Shown piece after piece: positions 7,399 to 16,271 of a DNA stretch of 64,000 bases. The notes beneath the pieces are model-generated. The model saw nothing but the letters and a program-made list of their open reading frames with translations. It had not been told where the DNA came from and ran no database searches. The translations under genes and the position numbers were made by a program. This DNA is from Streptomyces sp. NBC_01485. Its GTDB lineage: Bacteria; Actinomycetota; Actinomycetes; Streptomycetales; Streptomycetaceae. The stretch covers positions 5,890,001 to 5,954,000 of the forward strand of contig NZ_CP109435.1 in assembly GCF_036227125.1 (NCBI RefSeq), read 5' to 3'. How positions within the stretch are numbered: position 1 is the stretch's first letter; every line of letters begins with the position of its first letter.

Positions 7399-8061
7399 TC
7401 AGTACCGCGGGCGGTTGAACCAGGCCGCGCCGGACGGGGCGATCATCGCCGCCGCCATGGTGCCCCCGAAGCCCATCCACAGCAGCGCCGACACCAGGGC
7501 GGCGGAGGAGCTCGCGCTGGCCGCGCTGATCAGGATGATGACGCCGAAGAGGGCGCCGAGGATGCCGTAGATCATCGTGGTGATGCGGATGCCCTGGCCG
7601 CCGCGGGTGAACTTGACGCCCAGCGTGATCGACAGCGCGGAGAGGCCGAGGAACAGCACCGCGATGAAGAAGATGATGCCGGCCCCGGCGTGGCCGATGT
7701 CGGAGAAGCCGTTGCTGCCGAAGGTGTCCTCGCCCGAGTTGGACACGTCGTTGATCGTGGCGGCGCCGAAGACGGCGAAGAGACCGGCCAGGATCTGGAC
7801 GCCCGCCACGATGTAGAGCAGGACGCGCGCGGTGACCATCAGACCGGGCATGGTCTGCGGCAGCGCGTTGCCCCCCGGGTAACCCGGGTATCCGGGTTGC
7901 TGGGGGTAGCCGGGCTGCTGCGGGAATCCGTAGCCCTGCGGCGGGGGCGGGCCGACCGGCGCCGGGGGCTGCTGCGGGTAGCCGTAGCCCGGAGCGGTCG
8001 GGGGTTGCTGCGGCTGCTGGGGCGGCGGGCCGTAGGGGTTGTTCGGGTCGCCGAAACTCAT
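7399..8061 (-). CDS. Pro/Gln/Tyr-rich membrane protein
   Basis: 220 residues. The first ~65 are a low-complexity Pro-Gln-Gly-Tyr segment with repeated GYPQQPGYP units, a probable flexible cytoplasmic or SH3-type ligand tail. It is followed by about four hydrophobic helices, beginning at VTARVLLYIVAGVQILAGL and ending near MAAAMIAPSG. The layout matches the DUF4190/DUF4870-like proteins that are common in Streptomyces, but a specific family cannot be fixed by eye. It is monocistronic, with a divergent promoter region shared with folD. Confidence 0.78.
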   Translation of the reverse strand: MSFGDPNNPYGPPPQQPQQPPTAPGYGYPQQPPAPVGPPPPQGYGFPQQPGYPQQPGYPGYPGGNALPQTMPGLMVTARVLLYIVAGVQILAGLFAVFGAATINDVSNSGEDTFGSNGFSDIGHAGAGIIFFIAVLFLGLSALSITLGVKFTRGGQGIRITTMIYGILGALFGVIILISAASASSSAALVSALLWMGFGGTMAAAMIAPSGAAWFNRPRY

Positions 8062-8375
8062 GGCGGTCCTTCCTCCGTGTGCACTCGAGTGCGGGGACGA
8101 CGGGCGGCCTGGTTCGGGGAAGGTCTACAGATGCGGTCGTCCCCCCGGTACTGCCCGCGGCACTGTGGCCTCAATCGTTCTGCAATGGCCGGTTTGTTGT
8201 CCAGCCGCATTCCGCTGCATTCCCGAGGTGTTGTGCAAGTGCAACATCATCGATCACGTACGGACAGGCCGGGTCATGTCAGGCCGGTGCCCTGCCCCCT
8301 TACGGTGTCACCCGGATGGGATCCGGATTTGATCCGGATTGGAACCGGGGGGCCGTCATCCGGGATGATGGGACC
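8062..8375. other. Divergent promoter region of the membrane protein gene and folD
   Basis: 314 bp without a gene. It contains a GATCCGGATT direct repeat (8319-8341 region) close to folD and a Pro-codon-free, relatively AT-richer stretch around 8200-8270. No riboswitch-like fold is apparent; in particular no ZTP-type conserved boxes, unlike glyA. Confidence 0.6.
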
Positions 8376-9230
8376 ATGACCGCCCAGATTCTCGATGGCA
8401 AGGCCACCGCAGCCGAGATCAAGTCCGATCTGACCGCCCGCGTGGCGGCGCTGAAGGAGAAGGGCGTGACGCCCGGCCTCGGCACGATCCTCGTCGGCGC
8501 CGACCCCGGCAGCCAGAAGTACGTCGCCGGCAAGCACCGCGACTGCGCCGAGGTCGGCATCGCCTCCATCCAGCGCGAGCTGCCCGCCACGGCCTCCCAG
8601 GAGGAGATCGAGGCGGTCGTCCGCGAGCTGAACGACGACCCCACCTGCACCGGCTACATCGTCCAGCTCCCGCTGCCCAAGGGCATCGACGAGAACCGGA
8701 TCCTGGAGCTCATGGACCCGGCCAAGGACGCCGACGGCCTGCACCCGATGAACCTCGGCAGGCTGGTCCTGGGCGAGCCCGCGCCGCTGCCCTGCACCCC
8801 CAACGGCGTGCTCACGCTGCTGCGCCGGTACGGCGTCGGGATCAAGGGCGCGGAGGTGGTGGTCGTCGGCCGCGGTGTGACCATCGGGCGTCCGATGCCG
8901 CTGCTGCTGACCCGGCGCAGCGAGAACGCGACGGTGACCCAGTGCCACACCGGCACCCGGGACCTCTCGGCGCACCTGAAGCGGGCCGACGTCATCGTCG
9001 CCGCCGCCGGTTCCGCCCATCTGGTCCGGGCCGAGGACGTCAAGCCGGGGGCGGCCGTCCTCGACGTCGGAGTGTCCCGCAACGCGGAGGGGAAGATCGT
9101 GGGCGACGTCCACCCGGACGTCCGCGAGGTGGCCGGCTGGATCTCCCCGAACCCGGGCGGCGTCGGCCCGATGACCCGTGCCCAACTGCTCGTCAACGTG
9201 GTCGAGGCGGCGGAGCGCAGTGTCGGCTGA
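8376..9230 (+). CDS. folD: FolD, methylene-THF dehydrogenase / methenyl-THF cyclohydrolase
   Basis: 284 residues, full length. FolD makes 10-formyl-THF from 5,10-methylene-THF with NADP in the cytoplasm. Family signatures are visible: the catalytic region AGKHRDCAEVGI with the YVAGK Lys, VQLPLPKGID, KDADGLHPMNLGRL, and the nucleotide-binding VVVVGRGVTIGRPM. The ending PGGVGPMT is highly diagnostic. The ATG at 8376 matches the family N-terminus (MTAQILDGKATA). The upstream frame is shadow. The next gene starts inside the folD stop region. It feeds formyl-THF to PurH and takes methylene-THF from GlyA, both also in this window. Confidence 0.97.
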   Translation: MTAQILDGKATAAEIKSDLTARVAALKEKGVTPGLGTILVGADPGSQKYVAGKHRDCAEVGIASIQRELPATASQEEIEAVVRELNDDPTCTGYIVQLPLPKGIDENRILELMDPAKDADGLHPMNLGRLVLGEPAPLPCTPNGVLTLLRRYGVGIKGAEVVVVGRGVTIGRPMPLLLTRRSENATVTQCHTGTRDLSAHLKRADVIVAAAGSAHLVRAEDVKPGAAVLDVGVSRNAEGKIVGDVHPDVREVAGWISPNPGGVGPMTRAQLLVNVVEAAERSVG

Positions 9231-9819
9231 CGGCACCCAAGGCAAGGCCGAGGACGCCGTCGGCAAGGCGGATGGCGCCTCCGGTAAGGCGGATGGCGCC
9301 TCCGGTAAGGCCGAGGACAGGGACGACGTGGCTGACAGGGACGGTGTGGCCGGCATGGGCGATGTGGCTGACAAGGACGAGATCGAGGTGCGGGACCCGG
9401 TCAGCGCGCCGGACGCGCGCGGAGTGCCGCGCCGTACCACCCGCCGCTTCCCGAAGTTCACCCGGGACACCGCGCGCCCCGAGGGCGCCGGCCGGGCCGG
9501 ACCCGGCGACGCCTTCACCTCCCGGCAGTGGCCGATCATCGCCGTCCTGGGCATCGTCGCGCTCGGTCTGCTGGTGACCGCGCTCGACGTGTTCCGGATC
9601 GGCACGATCCTGATCGGCGTCGGACTGCTGGTCGGCGCGGTCCTGCGCTGGCTGCTGCCCGGCGTCGGCATGCTCGCCGTCCGCTCCCGCTTCACCGACA
9701 TCGCGACCTACGGTGTGCTGGGCACCGCGATCGTCCTGCTGTCGCTGATGGCCCAGCCCGACCCGTTGCTGCAGATCCCGGTCCTGAAGGACACCCTGCA
9801 CTTCACGGTCAGCGGCTGA
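9220..9819 (+). CDS. DUF3017 membrane protein downstream of folD
   Basis: 199 residues from the GTG at 9220, which overlaps the end of folD by 11 bp. The N-terminal third is hydrophilic and repetitive (GKADGASGKADGASGKAED), then acidic. The DUF3017 domain follows, with three hydrophobic helices beginning at QWPIIAVLGIVALGLLV. The FolD-DUF3017 pairing is conserved in Streptomyces. The function is unknown. The repeats in the N-terminus suggest slippage and are unlikely to be structured. Confidence 0.88.
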   Translation: MSADGTQGKAEDAVGKADGASGKADGASGKAEDRDDVADRDGVAGMGDVADKDEIEVRDPVSAPDARGVPRRTTRRFPKFTRDTARPEGAGRAGPGDAFTSRQWPIIAVLGIVALGLLVTALDVFRIGTILIGVGLLVGAVLRWLLPGVGMLAVRSRFTDIATYGVLGTAIVLLSLMAQPDPLLQIPVLKDTLHFTVSG

Positions 9820-9857
9820 CTCCCCCTCGGCATCCTCGTCGTCTACGGCGTCCTCGT

Positions 9858-9884
9858 CATCCTTGGCATCCTTGGCATCCTTGG
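9858..9884. repeat. Three tandem CATCCTTGG units
   Basis: Three perfect 9-bp units lie 38 bp after the DUF3017 stop, in the 187-bp gap before the next gene. The surrounding bases look like degenerate copies. No function is apparent. Confidence 0.85.
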
Positions 9885-10006
9885 CGTCTTCGGTCGATGT
9901 GGGCTCGTCGTGTCGATACGTTGATAGTTCGGGTATGTGTCCTGAATCGTCTTCGCGTCGGGTCTAACGTGACCACGGGGGGACTTGGCGGAGGGAGGGG
10001 GGTTCG

Positions 10007-11005
10007 ATGCCTCGCTGGAGGGCCTTGCCCGATGAACTCGACCCGCAGGTAAGGGAGTTCGCCGAGCAGTTGCGGCGGATCGTGGACCGTACGGGACTGA
10101 GTCTGGCGGCGGTGGCCGACCGTACGGGCTACAGCAAGACGTCCTGGGAGCGTTACCTCGACGGGCGGCTGCTCGCGCCCAAGGGCGCGATCGTCGCGCT
10201 GGCCGAGGTCACCGGCACGCCGCCCATCCATCTGACCACCATGTGGGAGCTGGCCGAACGCGCCTGGAGCCGTTCGGAGATGCGGCACGACCGGACCATG
10301 GAGGCCGTCCGGATCGCCCAGGCGCGGGCCGCGCTGGGGGAGTTCGGGCCGCCGCCGCCCGAGGTGCGGGACGAGGCCGAGGCGCGGGTCGCGGTGACCC
10401 CGGGTGTCGCCGGACCGGCGGGGGTGTCGCCGACGATGCCGCCGTCGGTGCCGTCGTCGCAGGGTTCGCCCAGCGGTTCCGGTTCCGGTTCTGGTTCCGG
10501 TTCCTCCGGTGCCGGTCCGGGGCGGGTGGCGTTCTTTCTCGCCGGGGTGGTGGGGGTGGTGATCGTCGTCGTGGGGGCGTTCCTGCTGACCGACGGCGGG
10601 GATCCGAAGCAGGCGGTGGGAACCGTCAAGTCGCCTTCCCCGTCGGCCAGTTCGACGACCGTCCTGCCCTCCGGGGTGCTGTGCGGCGGCTCCGGCTGCA
10701 CGGGCCGGGACGCGGAGGCGATGGGGTGCAGCGGCGACCTCGTGGAGACGTCGAAGAGCGCGACGGTCGGGGCGGTCCTGGTCGAGGTCCGCTACAGCAG
10801 AACCTGCGGGGCGGCCTGGGGCAGGATCACGCAGGCCGCGCCGGGGGACGGGGTGCGGGTGACCGTCGGGGCGGTGCGGCAGACCGGCGCCATCACGGTC
10901 GCCGGCGACACGATCGCGTACACGCCGATGGTGGCGGTGCGGAACGCGGCGGACGCGACGGCGTGCGCGGTGCTGGCGTCCGGGCAGCAGGGGTGCACGC
11001 CGTAG
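10007..11005 (+). CDS. Membrane-anchored XRE/HTH protein with DUF2690 outer domain
   Basis: 332 residues; strong GGAGG-type ribosome site just before the ATG. Residues about 15-70 are an XRE HTH (LSLAAVADRTGYSKTSWERY). Residues about 145-158 are an uninterrupted Ser-Gly linker, and about 163-187 a single transmembrane helix (VAFFLAGVVGVVIVVVGAFL). Residues about 210-332 are a DUF2690 domain with conserved Cys pairs (CGGSGCTGRDAEAMGC, YSRTCGAAWGR). The topology is a cytoplasmic DNA-binding head and an extracytoplasmic sensor, as expected of a one-component membrane-tethered regulator. No partner gene is adjacent. Confidence 0.87.
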   Translation: MPRWRALPDELDPQVREFAEQLRRIVDRTGLSLAAVADRTGYSKTSWERYLDGRLLAPKGAIVALAEVTGTPPIHLTTMWELAERAWSRSEMRHDRTMEAVRIAQARAALGEFGPPPPEVRDEAEARVAVTPGVAGPAGVSPTMPPSVPSSQGSPSGSGSGSGSGSSGAGPGRVAFFLAGVVGVVIVVVGAFLLTDGGDPKQAVGTVKSPSPSASSTTVLPSGVLCGGSGCTGRDAEAMGCSGDLVETSKSATVGAVLVEVRYSRTCGAAWGRITQAAPGDGVRVTVGAVRQTGAITVAGDTIAYTPMVAVRNAADATACAVLASGQQGCTP

Positions 11006-11315
11006 CGCCGTGGTACTTCGTAAAAAAAGTGGCGGCGGGCCAGGAATAGTCCCGTCCGGCCGGGGCACGCGAACCGTACCCCCACGGGAGTCCGGCACGG
11101 TCGGCCCCCCACCACGGCGGCCGCTCGGTCCTTCCCCCTCCCGGACCGGGCGGCCGCCGTTCTGTGGGCCGGGCCACACAACCCCGGGCGTCCGGCATCC
11201 CGGATGCGCGGTAGCCTGACCGCTGGATCGATCTCTTGATACCAAGAGATCGATCATTTGTACGTCCCACCCGGGGCAGGGACGCCCCACCGACTGCTGT
11301 CATACGGAGAACGCA
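11006..11315. other. Intergenic region upstream of mdh
   Basis: 310 bp without a gene. It contains an A7 run at 11022-11029 just after the DUF2690 gene, a short TGTGG/CCACA dyad near 11163-11180, a TAGCCT sequence that could be a -10 element near 11212, and the large mdh dyad at 11226-11255 described separately. Confidence 0.6.
11226..11255. promoter_or_regulatory. Perfect 13-bp dyad upstream of mdh (candidate operator)
   Basis: Arms GATCGATCTCTTG (11226-11238) and its exact complement (11243-11255) are separated by ATAC. It sits 61 bp upstream of the mdh ATG, where it would cover the promoter or transcription start. A CTCTTGA-type dyad before citric-acid-cycle genes fits a MarR-type regulator such as TamR, which from memory controls aconitase, isocitrate dehydrogenase and related genes in S. 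coelicolor. That assignment is a guess. Confidence 0.75.
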
Positions 11316-12305
<990 letters not shown>

Positions 12306-12360
12306 GTTCGATCTCGTCCGAGTCGAGTCTCGTCCGAGTTCAGCAGACCCCCGACTCCCT

Positions 12361-12398
12361 GATCCCCGGGCAGCCGTCACCGCGGCCACCCGGGGATC
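12361..12398 (+). terminator. mdh terminator hairpin
   Basis: Perfect 10-bp arms GATCCCCGGG (12361-12370) and CCCGGGGATC (12389-12398) enclose an 18-nt loop, 55 bp after the mdh stop. Weaker than a classical intrinsic terminator because of the loop size. Confidence 0.6.
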
Positions 12399-12471
12399 GG
12401 TGCGTTCGTCGTAGGGAAATCGGATGGTTGCCGCGGGTCTATCCGCGGCCCGCCCTGGGCACGGTCCGTAC

Positions 12472-13653
12472 GTGACCGATTACCGAGACGTGACACCGGC
12501 CTATCTCACGTTCCGCGTGACGGCCCAGGAGGGTCCGATCGCGGCCTTCGCCGAGCAGGAGGCGTGGGAGGCGACGAAACGCTATCCGGAGGTGATGGGC
12601 CTCGGCCTGCCGGAGTTCTTCCACGCGCGCGAGTGCGAGACGGGCGGCTGGGAGATCCTCGGCTACGGCAGCGGCACCCCGCAGGGCTCCCGGGACTCGC
12701 TCGGCCACCACTTCCGGATGCGGGCGAAGGACGCCGAGGACGCCGGTGAAGAGACCGCGCGGCGCAAGTGGACGGCGGCGGCGCTGCGGATGGACCGGGA
12801 GGTGGTGAACGACGTCCGGGTGCGCGGCGAACGCTTCCGGATCATCCGGACCTGCCGCTTCCTGCGGATGGGGCCGAACGGGCCCGAGCCGCCCCGCCCG
12901 TCCGACCGGGACACGGTGGAGGTGGGCGACGCGGACATGGAGGGCGCGACGGACCAGGGGTTCGTCATCGACCCGTACACCGGCGCGGGGCTCTCGGACA
13001 GCCTGCTGAAGCTGCAACTCCTGGAGTTCGCGGGCGTCTTGGGCGACTCCCCGCGGGACGTCGTGGAGGACTCCCGGCGGGCCCGGACCGAGTACCCCGG
13101 CGGGGTGCTCCTCCCGGCGGTGTTCATGATCTCCGAGCGGGAGGACGGCCATTGGCTGTCCTTCAACCCCGGTTGCTCCTACGCCACGCCGCAGGGGGCC
13201 CGTGACTCGCTCGCGGGGTGGCTGCGGGTCCAGGGGCCGTTCAGCCTCCGGCTCGACGAGGAGAAGCGCGCGGAGTTCGCCCGGCTGGCCGACCGGCTCG
13301 ACGAGACCCGCTCCAACGTCCTCACCGTGGACGGCGTCCGCTACCGCGTCACCCGCGTCGAACGGCTCGTGCGCATCGGCCCCGACGGCCCCGAGGGGCC
13401 CCGTCCCTCCGACTTCGACCCCGAGCCGCCCGTCGAGGTCCAGACCCGGCAGCTCAAGGAGGAGGGGCTGTTGGAGGAGGAAGAGGACGACGACGGGCCG
13501 ACCGAACTCAGCGAACGGGCCCAGGAGTACCTGCGGCTCTTCGAGGCGGAGCGGGACCGACGCGAGAAGCAGAAGCAGCAACAGAAACAACAGAAGCAGC
13601 AGCAGCAGGGACAGCAGCAGCAGAAGCAGCAGCAGAGCGAGCGGGGGCGTTAG
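12472..13653 (+). CDS. DUF5954 family protein with internal duplication and Gln-rich tail
   Basis: 393 residues from the GTG at 12472 (VTDYRDVTPAYL); a GTG/ATG further up at 12424 is possible. The protein consists of two similar halves. GWEILGYGSGTPQGSRDSL is echoed by HWLSFNPGCSYATPQGARDSL. RGERFRIIRTCRFLRMGPNG is echoed by DGVRYRVTRVERLVRIGPDG, and both halves continue to PRPSD. This is the DUF5954 layout; the function is unknown. The last 30 residues are almost pure Gln/Lys, an unusual low-complexity tail encoded by CAG/CAA runs. It is soluble, with no signal peptide. Confidence 0.83.
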   Translation: MTDYRDVTPAYLTFRVTAQEGPIAAFAEQEAWEATKRYPEVMGLGLPEFFHARECETGGWEILGYGSGTPQGSRDSLGHHFRMRAKDAEDAGEETARRKWTAAALRMDREVVNDVRVRGERFRIIRTCRFLRMGPNGPEPPRPSDRDTVEVGDADMEGATDQGFVIDPYTGAGLSDSLLKLQLLEFAGVLGDSPRDVVEDSRRARTEYPGGVLLPAVFMISEREDGHWLSFNPGCSYATPQGARDSLAGWLRVQGPFSLRLDEEKRAEFARLADRLDETRSNVLTVDGVRYRVTRVERLVRIGPDGPEGPRPSDFDPEPPVEVQTRQLKEEGLLEEEEDDDGPTELSERAQEYLRLFEAERDRREKQKQQQKQQKQQQQGQQQQKQQQSERGR

Positions 13654-13675
13654 GCTCCGGCGTCGCGTGGGAGGG

Positions 13676-13707
13676 GGCGGCCCGGTCCTGGTGTGGGCCG
13701 GGCCGCC
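13676..13707. terminator. Bidirectional terminator hairpin
   Basis: Arms GGCGGCCCGG (13676-13685) and CCGGGCCGCC (13698-13707) around a 12-nt loop, between the convergent DUF5954 gene and the secreted-protein gene at 13737. Confidence 0.75.
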
Positions 13708-13736
13708 GCCGACCCGAGCGGGGTGTGCCTTGGCGC

Positions 13737-14330
13737 CTAGTAACCGGCGGCGGGCTTGAAGTGGACCGGGATGTACTGGTCGTAGGACCGCTCGGCGGTG
13801 GCCGTGAAGTCGGCGCGCGTGACGATCGCGCAGCGCACGGTCTCACCGCAGACGACGCCGTCCGAGATCTCGGGCCTGAGGTTCAGCGTCGTGTCGAACG
13901 AGCCGCCGCTCCCGTACGGAATCGTGATCCCGGGCGTGCCGGTGCCGGTGTCGGTGATCCGGCGTGAGGACCCGTCCTCGGCCGCACGGCCGCCGAGGCA
14001 GGGGCCGGGCAGCGTGGTGTACGTGCGGGGATCGCCGACCCGGACGCCGTCGGGGATCACGCAGAACGCCAGGAAGACGCCCTGCGCCCGGTTGTACCCG
14101 GCGCCCTTGACCTGCACGGTGCCGCCGGCTGCGGGCAGCACGGTGGGGGTGGCGGCCAGCCGCAGCCGGAAGCTCTCGCCGTCGGCCGTGACGACCGTAC
14201 GGTGCGCGTGGCCGGCCCACGGCGAGGCGCTCGCGCTCCCGGCCATGGGCAGCACCGCGGCGAGCCCGGCGACGGTGACGGCGAGCGCGCCGCGCAGCGA
14301 CTTCTTGAGTCTGTTGGTGGGGGGTTTCAT
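13737..14330 (-). CDS. Secreted Ig-fold protein, neocarzinostatin-like
   Basis: 197 residues. Residues 1-36 are a signal peptide with a basic start and cleavage after ASA. The mature part begins with a beta-rich segment followed by TVQVKGAGYNRAQGVFLAFC and CAIVTRADFTATAERSYDQY. That pattern is shared by neocarzinostatin-type apoproteins and many secreted actinobacterial Ig-like proteins, which use VxGxGF/Y followed by a Cys pair. Four Cys suggest two disulphides. There is no chromophore gene cluster here, so a binding or adhesion role is more likely than an antibiotic carrier. It is divergent from betB. Confidence 0.62.
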   Translation of the reverse strand: MKPPTNRLKKSLRGALAVTVAGLAAVLPMAGSASASPWAGHAHRTVVTADGESFRLRLAATPTVLPAAGGTVQVKGAGYNRAQGVFLAFCVIPDGVRVGDPRTYTTLPGPCLGGRAAEDGSSRRITDTGTGTPGITIPYGSGGSFDTTLNLRPEISDGVVCGETVRCAIVTRADFTATAERSYDQYIPVHFKPAAGY

Positions 14331-14652
14331 GTGGACGGAAGCCGTCCTTTCACTTATGCGCTAACTGTGAACATCTTGATCACCCATATGTCTAAAACAC
14401 GACTCATCGGTACGCAATACCGACCAGGTTTGTTCACGATTTGCACACCACTCCACCTCAGAGGTCGGGGGCCCCGCCGCGCGAACATCGGTGAACGCTT
14501 CCTCCCGTATGTCCGCATTTTCAGTGACGCGGCGCACTTTCGGCCATGGATTGCGCATGCAACCGGAGGGTGGGGGCAGGTGACCGCGGTCCCCGAGAGT
14601 GCCCTGCGGGTGACACAGGGGGACTGAACAGGAACGGAAGGCAATACCGATC
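14331..14652. other. Divergent control region of the betaine operon
   Basis: 322 bp without a gene, clearly AT-richer than its surroundings near 14350-14460. It contains the dyad TCGGTA-CGCAA-TACCGA at 14407-14423. The half-site GCAATACCGA recurs at 14642-14651, immediately before the betB ATG. This arrangement suggests a repressor operating on the bet promoter, with one site near the start codon. The identity of the regulator is unknown; no regulator gene is adjacent. Confidence 0.55.
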
Positions 14653-16197
14653 ATGGCCGACAGGACGGAACAGCCGCAGCAGCGGGAGCAGCGGGAGCAT
14701 CGGACGATTCACGTGGACGGCGAGTGGCTGGAAGCCGTCTCCGGCGCCACCCGGGAGATCCTCGACCCCGCCGACGGCAGGCCCTTCGCCGTGGTCGCCG
14801 AGGGGGACGAGAAGGACACCGATCTGGCGGTCGCGGCCGCCCGTGCCGCCTTCGGCGGTGGCGCGGGCGTCTGGCCGCGCACCCCCGTCGTCGAACGCGC
14901 CGCCCTGCTGCACCGCGTCGCCGACCTCCTCGTACGCGATCGCGAACGGCTCGGGCTGCTGGAGAGCCGGGACGCGGGCAAGACGCTCGAAGAGGGCCGG
15001 GTGGACATCGACTGCGTCGCCGACGCCTTTCGCTACTTCGCCGGGCTCGTCGTCGCCGAGGCCCCGGGGCGGGTCGTGGACGCGGGCACGGCCGACGTCC
15101 ACAGCGTCGTCGTCCATGAACCGGTCGGTGTCTGTGCGCTGATCACGCCCTGGAACTACCCGCTGCTCCAGGCCAGTTGGAAGATCGCGCCCGCCCTTGC
15201 CGCCGGTAACACCTTCGTCGTCAAGCCGAGCGAGATCACCCCGCTGACGACGATCGCGCTGATCGACCTGCTCGTCGAGGCCGGGCTGCCCGCCGGGGTG
15301 GCGGGCATCGTCACCGGGCCCGGGCACACCGTCGGCGCCCGGCTCGCCGAGCATCCCGACGTCGGCCTCGTCTCCTTCACCGGCGGCCTGGCCAGCGGCA
15401 CGAAGGTCGCTCAGGCGGCCGCCCCGACCGTCAAGAAGGTGGCGCTCGAACTCGGCGGCAAGAACCCCAACGTGGTCTTCGCCGACGCCTGTGCCACCGA
15501 CGACGGCTTCGACACCGCCGTCGACCAGGCCCTCAACGCCGCCTTCATCCACAGCGGGCAGGTCTGCTCGGCGGGCTCCCGGCTCATCGTCGAGGAGTCC
15601 GTACGCGACCGTTTCGTCGCCGAACTCGCCCGCCGGGCAGGCCTGATCCGGCTGGGGCGCGGCACCGAGGACGGCGTCGAGTGCGGGCCGCTCGTCTCCG
15701 GGCAGCAGCGCGCCAGGACCGAGGCGTACGTCGCCTCCGCGCTCGCGGAGGGCGCGGTGCTGCGGGCCGGCGGCACGCGTCCGCAGCCCGCCCCGCACCG
15801 CCCGGAGTCCGGCTACTTCTACGAGCCGACCGTCCTCGACCACTGCCACCGCGAGATGCGGGTCGTGCGGGAGGAGGTCTTCGGGCCGGTCCTCACCGTC
15901 GAGACCTTCCGCACCGAGGACGAGGCCGTCGCGCTCGCCAACGACACCGAGTACGGCCTCGCGGGCGCCGTCTGGACCGCCGACGCGGGCCGGGCGCGGC
16001 GGGTCGCCGGCCGGCTGCGCCACGGCACCGTCTGGATCAACGACTTCCACCCCTACCTGCCGCAGGCGGAGTGGGGCGGCTTCGGGAAGAGCGGGGTGGG
16101 CCGCGAACTCGGCCCCGCCGGGCTCGCCGAGTACCGCGAGACCAAGCACGTGTATCAGAACCTCGCGCCGAGGCCGGTGCGCTGGTTCGCCGGCTGA
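14653..16197 (+). CDS. betB: Betaine-aldehyde dehydrogenase
   Basis: 514 residues, complete NAD(P)-dependent aldehyde dehydrogenase. Visible residues are the cofactor-binding TPWNYPLLQASWK, the general base in LELGGKNPNVVF and the nucleophilic Cys in HSGQVCSAGSR, followed by EEVFGPVL. It oxidises betaine aldehyde to glycine betaine in the cytoplasm. The assignment to betaine aldehyde rests mainly on its neighbours: a GMC choline-oxidising enzyme and a glycine-betaine ABC importer downstream in the same direction. A GGAAGG ribosome site precedes the ATG. It is the first gene of the five-gene operon. Confidence 0.9.
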   Translation: MADRTEQPQQREQREHRTIHVDGEWLEAVSGATREILDPADGRPFAVVAEGDEKDTDLAVAAARAAFGGGAGVWPRTPVVERAALLHRVADLLVRDRERLGLLESRDAGKTLEEGRVDIDCVADAFRYFAGLVVAEAPGRVVDAGTADVHSVVVHEPVGVCALITPWNYPLLQASWKIAPALAAGNTFVVKPSEITPLTTIALIDLLVEAGLPAGVAGIVTGPGHTVGARLAEHPDVGLVSFTGGLASGTKVAQAAAPTVKKVALELGGKNPNVVFADACATDDGFDTAVDQALNAAFIHSGQVCSAGSRLIVEESVRDRFVAELARRAGLIRLGRGTEDGVECGPLVSGQQRARTEAYVASALAEGAVLRAGGTRPQPAPHRPESGYFYEPTVLDHCHREMRVVREEVFGPVLTVETFRTEDEAVALANDTEYGLAGAVWTADAGRARRVAGRLRHGTVWINDFHPYLPQAEWGGFGKSGVGRELGPAGLAEYRETKHVYQNLAPRPVRWFAG

Positions 16198-16271
16198 GTT
16201 CCGTCGCCTCCCGTCGCCTCCCGCCGACCCCGCTCCCCCGGAAGACTTTCGCACGCCCCTGGAGTACCCCC

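Noticed and set aside
13737..14330. Enediyne chromoprotein gene
   Set aside because: The fold looks neocarzinostatin-like, but no enediyne PKS or resistance gene is in the window and similar secreted proteins are common.
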